This document shows positions 34,020-46,000 of a stretch of DNA of 64,000 bases, in pieces. The notes under the pieces are model-generated. The model searched no databases. It was not told where the DNA came from and saw only the letters and a program-made list of their open reading frames with translations. Both the position numbers and the translations under genes were made by a program. Source of the DNA: Pomphorhynchus laevis. Lineage: Eukaryota; Acanthocephala; Palaeacanthocephala; Echinorhynchida; Pomphorhynchidae. The DNA lies in assembly GCA_012934845.2 (NCBI GenBank), contig WNNJ02003839.1:372001-436000 (forward strand). The letters are read 5' to 3'. Position 1 is the stretch's first letter. Every line of letters begins with the position of its first letter.

Positions 34020-37000
34020 GTAAGTGTTTTATATAAAATAGCATATGAAATTAATTTTTATTCTTGCTTTTTTTAAACAGGAGATTCCATAAAGCGATGC
34101 CCATGTTGTAAAGTTGCGATCATGAAAGTGGACGACGGTAGTTGTAACCATATGACATGCAGTCAGTGTGGATCTGAATTTTGCTGGCTTTGTCTTAAGA
34201 TAATAACAGATCTTCATTTCTTGAGGTGAGAATTTTTTCAAATTTGTTTAAAATACAATTATATATTAATTTTATATAGTATTTAATTTAAATATAATAA
34301 GGTTACAATGATTGCAACCTTATAATAAGGTTGCAATACAAACTAAATTGCAATTTAGTTATAAAAATTGTAATTTTATATTTCAATTTAATTATGTGGA
34401 ATCTCATAAAGACACTACAAGGTGTTTTAAATTGTGTAGTAAAAATATATCGTGAAAAAACTATTGGTCCTAGTTCAGCAGTCAGTAAGGATCGTTTTTT
34501 ATACAAAAAATTATTCGCTTAAAAACTAAATCAACGCTTAAATTTGAAGAAATCTGACAAAAACCATCACAAAATTTATTTAACAGAATATTTCAATGCC
34601 TAGCTGGCATCATCTTCATCAATCTGAAATGTTAATAAAGGCACAAAGGTGTACACGTCAACATAAAAAGAAGAAAAATGTCAAAACAAAACCGGAATGA
34701 AAACCAGCGCCAATCTCGTCAACCCCTGTTATGTAATACCACCCAACATGAGGTGATATCCAATGAGGTGCTTATCATTTAATTTCGGCTTGAGATCGCG
34801 GATGAACGGTGATTCAAGAATCTGTCGTTGGAAGGCTTGTTGTCGATAAGCAAGGACTTTAACTTCATCAAAGTTAATTGTGTGTCTAGTCAAAAGGGAA
34901 TGTTCAGCAACAGCAGAGTGAGCCGCCGTATGCAGAGCAGCACGATGTTCTTTTATTCGTGTCTTTAAGATTCGACCAGTTTGACCTACATAAAATTCCA
35001 CACAATCGCAGCAATCAATTTTATAAACCAATCCTTTCTCAATAACACGTTTACACCTACTTACCAAATTACTAATTGTTATTTGTTTACCTTCGTTAAT
35101 GGTTAAGTCAATAGGGAGGTGTGATATCCTTATCAATTTCCTCAGTTGTAATGTTAACGAGCGTGATAACAAGCCGAACGAGGGAATTGTATATGCCATT
35201 TTCAATTTTGGGGGACCAATCAATTTATCACTGGGATGGTATAAACGAGACTCGATCATTTCGTCAATACGCTTTAAGTCTTTTAGTGGATATCCCAATC
35301 TTAGAAAAGCAGTAAACAAAAAAGACAACTCATCATAAACCAAATTAGGAGTACTACAAAGATTATAAGCTCTAATACAAAAGCTTCTAAATACACCCAA
35401 TTTTGTGTTAGCAAAGTGATTACTACCCTAAGGGAAATACAGGTTAGTTTCTGTAGGTTTTCGAAATACAGAAGTATTAAAATTACCCAGGTTAACCAGG
35501 TAAATATTAACATCCAAGAAACTGATAATGTTATCAATTGGCCAGGTTACCTTAAACCGGATACATGGATGTAAGCCATTCGGATGAATAATAAACTCAT
35601 AACCACTGGAAAAATCACAGGGCAAGATCACAAAAACATCATTGATGTATCGATACCAACACTGATTTTGATGGGTAAATGCTAATCCCTCTACTTTCTA
35701 GATCACCATAAAGATATCAGCTAAAGCCGGCCCAAGCGGAGAACCCATGGCCACACCTCATATTTGCTCATATAGCTGATCATTGAATTTAAAATTCGTA
35801 ATGGTAGCAAACTCGAAAAAACTTTTTAACTATCAAACGATTATTAGCATTCCCCCATGGCCTATCAAGTGCATTAATGGCCACATCAATAGCCTCAGTT
35901 ACCGGCACATTCGTAAACAAGGATTCAACATCCAACGTGAAAACAGAATAATTGCTCATGTCCGAAATGTTAAGAGATTTAATTTTGTGAACAAAATCAT
36001 GGCTGTTGGAAATTTTAGAATCCATGTTAGTCACTATTGTCTGTAATAAGTTGGAAATAAATGTTCCTGTGCCGTAATTAGATGCACCAACCATAGATAC
36101 AATGGGTCGTAGAGAGACATTTTCTTTGTGAATTTTCGGTAGTCTATATAAATACGGAATGATAAGTTCTGAATGATACATGTTCTTATAGTCAATATAT
36201 GTAATAAGACCCACCTTCCTCAATGTTTTTAGAATTTCAATTAACTTTCTAGTACGGTTAGAAGTGAAATCATTCTCAACAGGAGAAAAAGTAGACGTAT
36301 CCGATAAAATACTGAATATTTTCTCATCATAAACATTAGTATTAAGAACCACTACACAATTACCTTTATCTGCAACAATATCATTGTTATTCCTTATTCA
36401 GTTAACAAATGACGCTGTTTAATGCTGAAATTAGATTTCATTTATTTCTTTAGAGACAAAATTGAATAAACGACGATACTATCCCAAACTAAGACAGAGT
36501 CGAAAGAGATGCGAGGAAAACCTGTGTATACTGATGTTCGGTGAAAGTTTTAACAACCTTATGAGCTTACATTTAAAATTGAACTACCATATCAAACTCA
36601 GCTTGCCGATCGAATTTAATACGTTAGACACCAACTTTTAAACCCAATTACATAACACGTGCTGTATCATCATTTAATTGAAAGCTCGATATATTAATGA
36701 TGTGCCTACATTAATAGGGCATTGCTATAATTTTCTATTATATCAATAAGAAAATATAACAAATCTTTCCTTACTATTAACTCCACTATCATGCAAGAGA
36801 AACTTATTACCTTGGTAGTCCTTTTTTAAATTGTCAGGAATATCGATGTATGCGTTTGATGTGATATTGCTAAGTTTGTTTCCAATCCTTTTAATTGAAT
36901 CGATCATTTACTTAATTGAAGGCAATGTTTCTTCAAGTCATCATCATCTAAGTTTCGTAAAGCTCTCACTATGATATCAAAGGACTGTTCCGAAGTTTCG

Positions 37001-40000
37001 CTGGATCTTTTTTAGTTCATTTTGAAGCTTGTGAAGCGTGATAGTGATTTTTAGACTGAAAAACCTTAGTTATGTCCTACAACCAAAAAAACATTTACAC
37101 TTTCGATCTTGACACATCCATTTTACAATTAAATCCGATAAACCGGCCATTGTGTAGATATAATTGTTGTAGCACAACTACTTTACTCCACGATGACTAT
37201 TTAAAATATTAAATTCAATGTAAAGGTTGATTTTTCACAAAACTTTTGTGGCGAGTTGACGCGAAACCGTTTGTAAATACAAATTATTACTCTTGATTAT
37301 AAAATGAACTTTTGATAAAAAATATTATTAGAAATTTGTTAATTTCAAAAAAGTGTAAGTAACAAAAATCGAAACGGTCAAGCAAATTAAAAGCGCTCAA
37401 ACAGCAAACACTGAAAATTTGATATTTTATGATTAAATGAAGTGAATTAACAGCATTTTGAATAATTCACCTATTTTATTATAAAAAAGTATTAGTTTAG
37501 ATAGTTTTAAAGGAATGAATAACAAAAAATTACCCTTTACTTAACAGTACAATATTTCGATAACTCCTGCTATCATCAGGATTAAAATTTTAAATCCTTA
37601 AAATGTTAATCCTGATTTTAATCCTAAAATTTTAATTTATTTTTAATTTTAATCCTGATGATAGCAAGAACTATCGAAATATTGTGCTGTTAAATAAAGG
37701 TACTTTAAAAACTAATTATTGGAGCCGGTTCAAATAAAAGATTATTTTTTTGATATTAAGCTAACTTCTGTTATCTTCAGAAAATCACCAGTAATTTTTT
37801 TTAAGATGCTAACAGAAGTTAGCGAAATATCAAAAAAATCCTCTTTTGTTTGATCCAGCTCCAATAATTATTTATCAGTAATGGATCACTATTAACTATT
37901 TAAAACCATTCGACAATGCTATCGAGCCACTTGTCTGCATCTATCTAGAAGCTTGGAAAAAATCGAAATAAAGAGATCGAAATGTAAAATGGCCATTATA
38001 TTTTAAGAGCCTGCAAAGAAAATAGTTTAATTCCGCGATGTGCAAAGTTTACGTGCGATATTAAAATTTTAACGACTTGACATTTTCAAAAAAAGAAAAC
38101 GGCAACTTTTGAATTTTGCTATTAATTTTGAGTTTTTAGTTTCTAATCGTTTACAACGTAATTTTCTGAAGATGCTTACAAAAGTTTGCGAAATATCAAT
38201 AAAAAATCCTCCTTTCTTTGTTCCAGCTTAAATAATTATTTATCAATAATGGATCATTATCAACTATTTGAAAAAAGATAATTTTTTTCTTCGTTCCTTT
38301 AAAACTATCTAATCAAAAATGTAAGGAGATTATCGATTTACTATGTAAGTATTGGTATAATGATAAAGGTTGAACATAATATTTGTCTTTTTAATGGTGT
38401 ACTCAATTCGTTTTTGTAAAAATTTCAATTAACGATTGGTCATTTGAATTCTAAATACAAGCAGGAATTGTAGCTAAAGTACTAATTTCCAGATTATTTT
38501 TAGTCCTTCCGGCTGTACATTCTGGGGGCGCAAGCGATGGAGTCAAAAGAAAAAAATTCTATGGCAGTGTGTTGCTTTGCTTGGTGCACCGATTGGTATA
38601 TCTCTTGCTGCATGTGTTTCAGTACCAGCAATATTTGTCGGATTGCCAGTTTGGGCTGGAAGAAAGGTATTAGAAAACACTTACTCTTTTTATTAATAAA
38701 ATCGCATCCACATTAATTTTGTAATATTTGTATGCGTTTTTAAAATACAAAAAATCATAATATTTTAAAACATTTTTAACGTATAGATTTGATATTGAAT
38801 TTTGTTTTTCCTTTTCGGCCAATTGAATTATTTTAACTAAATTATATCATTACAGAATAAAAGACATTTACATTTTACGTCAACACCTAGAATATAAAAG
38901 GCAATGACGTAATTTTTTATTTTATTACGCTAATTTTGTTATCGAATTATCCAAGAGAAAATTACTGAAGTCGTAATGTAAATTTAATTTACATTTGAAT
39001 TTAAAATTTAATTTTCATCATGATGATACATTTATTTCATATTACCCTACACCATATTTTAATAATAAAATATTTATGATATTGCAATGTGCAAATGTAG
39101 TAAGATTATGTATGATATTTATCTACTAATATTAATTTAATTTTATTAATATTAATTTAATTTTTAATGATTTAGAGTTGCGATTCTTGTCATACAATTG
39201 TTATTTGACTTATAATTGTATGACATATATTTGCTACGCTTTAGAAATATTCATTATCACATCTTCAGTAATTCTGCAGGAAATCGATCTTTAAATTATT
39301 ACATTTAGTATTACCTACGAAATAATTTGCCCATTGAAATAAAACCAGGAAATACCTGCAACTTATTTTTCATATGTTAAGTGACCCTAATAACAAACTA
39401 GATTTTGATAATCGAGAGAAACGCATCTCGGTAGATATTAAATTAATGTCTAATAAATTATATCAATTATCTAATTATTATGATTGAACTTTTGAATTGA
39501 ACTTAATTTTATATCAAATTTGTTATTTTGTAAATCAGTAAATATGACTGTAAACGAAGTAAAATGAACTTATTGTAAATTTGGCAAGCTTTTATACCCG
39601 TTAGCAGGAAGATTTGGTTAAAACATACAATTGAACAATTTTTAACATTTATTCGTACACTACTTTGAAAAATTTACATTTTGTTGATATAGCAACAATC
39701 ATATATTTAAATAACAATTAAATATATTGATATAACAATAGCAATTAAATATATTGATATCATTTATAATAACGGCGAATGAACGTTGAGAATTAAACCG
39801 AAATGAACTCAGTAAAGTACAAATGTTGTTTGTAGATAAACGCACAACATACGGTGAAATTAGAAGTGAAAAATACATTCGTATTTTATTTTAGAATGAA
39901 TTTAGATAATATTTCTGTGATTTATGATTTAGCATTGCAATATTGTCATACTTTTTTTAAAAAGAATGTAAACTTATTTTTTAATTTTTTTTGCGTAATG

Positions 40001-43000
40001 ATAATTATTCGGTATCTCACAATGTATTATAAAGTTTGATAAATCATACCAATTAAATCATAAACCAATTACGTGATAATTGTTTTAGATGTGATTAACA
40101 TCTAAAAACATCTATCTCCTCGTGTTCATGTGATGAACACGAGGGGATATTTTTGTCTCTAACATATTTGTTTATTTGCTTTGCTTATTACGTTTTTCTA
40201 AGCTTTTTTAGTCTGAACTATATGCAACAATTTTATCGCGGTAAAGATAATATTAATTATAAATTCAGAATTTATAAGCAATAACGTAAGATTTAAATAT
40301 AAAACTCGTTAGAACGTTGTTGGTAATTTATAAAATAAAAAAATAATTTATATATATTAATAATTAATAAATTATTTTAATTTATAATTTATATTAATTT
40401 ATTTTATTTTATCATATTATGATTTGTGTATTTTACAATTTTCATTTAAAGGTATTTATTTATTTATTCCTTCTTAGTTTATTTACGACATCCAATTAAT
40501 TTTCTTCGATAATTTACAATTAATTCATTTATGAAAAATATCTTATGATATATATCGACTTGGGGTAAGTATTTTTAATCGCTTTAAAACTAATCAGTTA
40601 ACCCCTATGTTAACAAGAGCTAATCTAAAACGCACTTTTGGCGTTTAGTCAATATTGATTTGAGCCGCTCGCAAATCGATCACAATCCGATTAAAAATAT
40701 ACTAAGAAAATATACGATGTATCAGAATAAGAATTTGATATTATCAAGAGAGACTGCTGTGCTATCAGGTTTCGGTCCATATTCTTCGAATCAAAATAGC
40801 AGCGAGCTCAAATACGCGCTAATGACGTATTTTCTTTGATGAAATTTGCTTATCTAGTATCTTATTATAATACAAAGTATATACCGAATCATTTGATTTT
40901 ATTTTTATAGTAATCTAGTTTAAAATATGTATCTATTAATGTATTTGAATGATTTTGAAGAAAGTTAATATCATTACTAATATCCTCATTAATAAATTCA
41001 ATAAAACGAATTTTAATTCTTAAAATTTCACTATTTAATATATTATATTTTATATAATATGGTATGCATGAATGCTCATGCAAAAATATGTTTCTTGTAA
41101 ATTTAAATATGTCATCTTTTCGACATAAATAAAAAGTGGTTTTAATTGCTGTTAATTTTATGTTCATATCTAGATATACGCCTTCTTTATCATTAATATT
41201 GGTTTTATTAAGAATAAAGCTTTCTGGATAAATTTGTTCGCTTATTAAATAAAAATGGTTAGAATTAAATACACATACATCATCAATATATCGAAACATA
41301 TATTTCATATTATTATATAATAATATTATTATTGAATATTATTATATTATTATATTATCATAATCAAATTTAATCAGAGAGTATTTTTATATAATAATAT
41401 AAATTATTTGAATGATTTTGAAGAAAACCAATATCGTTACAAATTGTTGCAATTCTTAAAATTTCATTATTTAATGTATTATATTTTATATTATATGGTA
41501 TGCGTGAATGCTCATTCAAAAATATGTTTCTTGTAAATTTAAATATGTCAACGTTTAGACATAATTTCGACACTTAATTTAAATATAAATCAAATTTTTA
41601 ATGTTTAATAAGTTATTAAATTTTTTTAAAGCAAATGTTTGTTTAAAAGAAGTATCCAAAATATTTAGACATACAAGCGGCTCACTTTTCAAAGTAAGAA
41701 GAAGCGAAATATTGCGGTATGCTTGACAAGTATATCGGCGTTATTAGCTGCTCCTGTTATTGCAACGATCACCGTAGGTAATTGAAATTTCCTCAACTAA
41801 TTCTGCAACTTTCAGTTTATTACTTTATATTTGTAATAAAGTATTATTACTTTATATTTATTACTTTACAATTGGAATTTGTAAACTTCGTTAAAATGCT
41901 AACTCGTTTATTAAATCCTTTAGATGAAATTATTTATTTTTAATTTGACAGATGCAATATCATTTGAAAAAAAAGATTATTAAATCTTTACCAGATAAAA
42001 AATTAATTAACAATTTTATTTAACAGATAATATTTAAATTTAATAAATTTAATTAAAACTTTTAAATATGCTGGAATATTAAATTACATGTATTGCAATT
42101 CTTAAAATTTCATTATTTAATGTATTATATTTTATATTATATGGTATGCATGAATGCTCATGCAAAAATATGTTTCTTGTAAATTTAAATATGTCATCTT
42201 TACGATATAAATTAATAGTAGTTTTAGTTAATGTTAATTTAATGTTCATATCAAGATATATACTTTCTTTATCATTAATATTGGTTTTGTTAAGAATGAG
42301 GCTTTCTGGATAAATTTGTTCGCTTATTGAATAAAATTGCTAGAATTAAATACACATATATCATCAATGTATCGATGATGACATTTGATTATCTGGTGTA
42401 TCTTATTCTAATACTAATATTATTAATACTAATATGTATCTTATTCTAATATTATTTATTATCCATCCATACAAATTTGCCTCTTAAGAGTTTAAATTTA
42501 TTCTTTATATTATTGTGTTGATTTATATATTTTACTATTTTCTGCTTGATTGTATTTTTTATAATAACGTAGTTCTGTAATTAATATTGCAGATATTACA
42601 TATATTTGACAAGTAATTATTTATTTATAACATATTAATTCATGATTATAAATTACAAAATATGTAACTAAGTGAAATAATAATTGTTTTATTTCATAGT
42701 TAAATAATTATAAAGTTTTATAAGTTTTGTTCTATTATTAAATATGTTATATTATTTAAGCAAGTCATAATATGTTGCATTACTTTCTGACCAAAACAAA
42801 AGTTATTTTACTTAAAATGAAAAATTTTCCCTTTTAACTGAGTTTTAAATAAGTAAAATAAAAAATATAAATATTACTTATTTATAAATAAGTAATAAAC
42901 ATCTCTATAATTTTTATAATCAAATATTAGTTATAATTGCATTAGGAAATTGAGCTATAGATTTTATAGTGACACCTTTTTATATTGGCACATATATCGC

Positions 43001-46000
43001 CAAATAAATATAGTGGAATTATATAAATATTGAATTAAATGCATTACCATATGCCCATTTTAGTTGTTGGTGTTCCCGTCCTCCTTACTTATACTTATGC
43101 AGTTATTCCAATGTCTATGTGTAAAAACGACGGATGTTTGGATGTAAATACAGTTACAAACGATGAGCTTTTGATTGAAGATTGTGACGAAGACTGGCTC
43201 TTGACAACTGCACGGAATAGTTTCTATAGTTGTGATTCATTAGGATGCAGCGAATCAAGTAGTGTAATGTTAGCAAGCGATCGATCCAAACAACGTCGCA
43301 GTTGTTTGGATCAAAAAAAGCAAATCAGGTTCGCTAACTCGCTTGACTCCTTCAGTCCAATTAACAATAGAGCGTCATTTCTATCATGTTTCGATGCATG
43401 TGGAACTGCTTCTGGAATTGTAAATAATATCAGGCAAGTACTTTTAAGTTTACTCTAAAATGCTAAATAGTTCGTTGTTTTTATGTTATTTCTATGGTAT
43501 TTATTTATTTCTATGTCACTTTTAATAGGCTAAAGCAATTACTTGAAAGTTAATTTAATCAATTTGTTTGCTAAAGTAATGTTGATATATCCACTTTGAT
43601 ACGTAACTCTCTGCTTTTATTTATTCCATATACTAGAGTGTATCCACTGAAAACTTTTGTTTGCACTCTGATAAATTTTAATCCTTAAAATTAATATCCA
43701 AATTAATTGTTCGAATAATAAGGATTGACAAATTAGGAAAAAACCGGATATTTTGTGAGATTATGGAATCAGCTGTATAAACTCAATTGCCATTTTAAAA
43801 ATATGATGAAATACCAATGCCTAGCATTGGAAAACTAGAATATATTTACATTGACTTTATAGCCTTTAAACGAATCATTCCGACCGTAATGTTTCCTCAG
43901 TTTATATAAAAGACCGTTGTTTAACGAATAGAACCCTTATAAATAGTGTAGATACTCATTATCATGGCATTGCAAGGTGCAGTCTTGGTACATTGTAACA
44001 TTTATTATATCGCTGTATTCAGTAAGTAGTCATTATATATGTTTTATTCAAACTTTGACTACGATGTTTATTTTTATTAAATAATATTACATCTTAATTA
44101 TACGAATACATTCTGTCACAGTTATTTCTATCTTCAGTTCATTTACCTCATATACTTGTGTGTATTCACTGGGAACGTTTGTAAACACACTGATAAATTA
44201 TAACCCGTAAAATTAATATCCAAATTAATTATTCAAATAATAAGGATTAGAAAATTAGCATATTTAATGGTGTTGTGATCTTGTTTCGCGAAATTCATAT
44301 CAGCCTTTCTTTACGATCAACTGTTTACTTATCCACCTTATCGAATGCTCATCCCGATAGTACACTCTGAAACAGAATTACCTTTATCACCTGATGTTGT
44401 TTTCCTCTCACAATAATATGCACGACAAGCGGTTAAGCTAGTCTCGCAGAATATTTTGCTTGGTAGAAAATATAAAGTATGAAAAAATAATATTTTCTAG
44501 AATCTAAAATTCTAATTTGTACAGTTGTGGATAAAATCATATTTAATAAATCATATCAGCTAATTGAGTTTATCTATTTTATATTATATATAAATTAAAA
44601 TTAATGATAAATAAATAATTATAAATGACTTTGTCAATTTGTTACTGTCCCTTACATGTCTTTTAAACGTTATCACATTTGGCTGTTTTCATTTTCAATT
44701 GTCATCAACTAACTGAATTTACGTAAATAAAGATAAATAATTATAATATATATAATAATTAAATTAATAAAGTTTAAAATAAAAATCATTTTTATGAATT
44801 GACTAATAAATAATGTACTATGCATTAGAATAAGGATTAGAGGTCATCAGGAAGAACTGCTATGTTATAAGATTTCGGCACCTATTCCTCGACCCAATAT
44901 AGCAGCAAGGCCAAATACATGCTCATGGCGTATGTCATATGACAAAATTTTATTATCTAGTGTACCTTATTCAAAGGTAAAAAGTATATTATATATATAG
45001 TATATTATAAAGTATATTATATATAAAGTATCTTATACAAAGTATATTATTTAATATCCATCCATAAAAATATTCCGTTTATGAATTTAAATTTATTTTT
45101 AATAATATTTTGATGATTTATATATGTTACTATTTTCTGTTCGATGATATTTTTAAACTAACCAAGTTAATGTAACTATCATTAGTAATCAACATTATTT
45201 AATGTATCATATTTTATGTTTGCATGAATGCTTATTCAGAAATATGTGTCTTGTAAATTGAAATATGTCGTCTTTAAAAAATGTTAATTTGATGTTCATA
45301 TCTAGATATACCTTCTTTATTATTAATATTAGTTTTATTAAGAATATTAGTTTTTATAGTAACCTAGTTTTAAATATGCATTTATTAAAATATTTAAATG
45401 ATTTTGAAGAAAACCAATATCGTTACAAATCGTTGCAATTCGTAAAATTCCATTATTTAATGTGTTATTTTCAACATTATACATGAATGCTCATGCAAAA
45501 ATATGTTTCTTGAAAATTTAAATATGTCCTCTTAACGATATAAATTACAGGTAGTTTTAATTGATTCTAATTTAATGTTCATATCTAGATATATACCTAC
45601 GTTATCTTGTTTGTTATCTTGTTATCAGGTTTCGGCCCCTGTTCCTCTACCCAACACAGCAGCGGGGCCAAATACTTGCTAATGATGTATTTCCTCTGAA
45701 ATAACTATCTAGTATCTTATTCTAATACAAAGTATATTATTTATTATCCATCCATAAAAATTTGCCACTTAAGAGTTTAAAATTATTCTTTATATTATTG
45801 TGTTGATTTATACATTTTACTATTTTTTGTTTGATGATATTTTTATAGTAACCAAGTTTAAAATATGTATCTATTAAATTATTTAAATGATTTTGAAGAA
45901 AGCCAATATCAATACATATTGTTGCAATTCTTAAAATTTCATTATTTAATGTATTATATTTTATATTACATGGTATCCATTAATGCTCATGCAAAAATAT

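Larger units (their letters stand above)
34560..37150 (-). mobile_element. PLE-P, canonical Penelope-like element with C-terminal GIY-YIG nuclease
   Basis: Minus-strand coding from about 37150: a decayed N-terminus ([20 protein letters not shown] near 36950), RT (36352 to about 35430), then GIY-YIG endonuclease (35400-34729). Beyond the stop lies a short 3' region with TGAAGATGATGCC pairing as a hairpin before GAAATATT (34590-34625), the kind of end seen in Penelope/Poseidon elements. Clearly distinct from PLE-N. Several frame breaks; I count at least three. Confidence 0.85.
34226..38503 (+). other. RNF19-like intron 2 (4.3 kb) holding a PLE and fold-back repeats
   Basis: GT-AG intron. Contains perfect palindromes near 34.3 kb, PLE-P on the minus strand (34560-37150) and fold-back repeats at 37.5-38.3 kb. 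Confidence 0.85.
38667..41668 (+). other. RNF19-like intron 3 (3.0 kb)
   Basis: First 2 kb AT-rich without recognisable genes. Two adjacent hairpins lie at 40084-40144. PLE-N fragments follow from 40738 to 41575, close to the acceptor. Confidence 0.8.

Noticed and set aside
39854-40039. 61-codon plus-strand frame in RNF19-like intron 3
   Set aside because: Phe/Ile/Asn-rich translation typical of AT-rich non-coding DNA.
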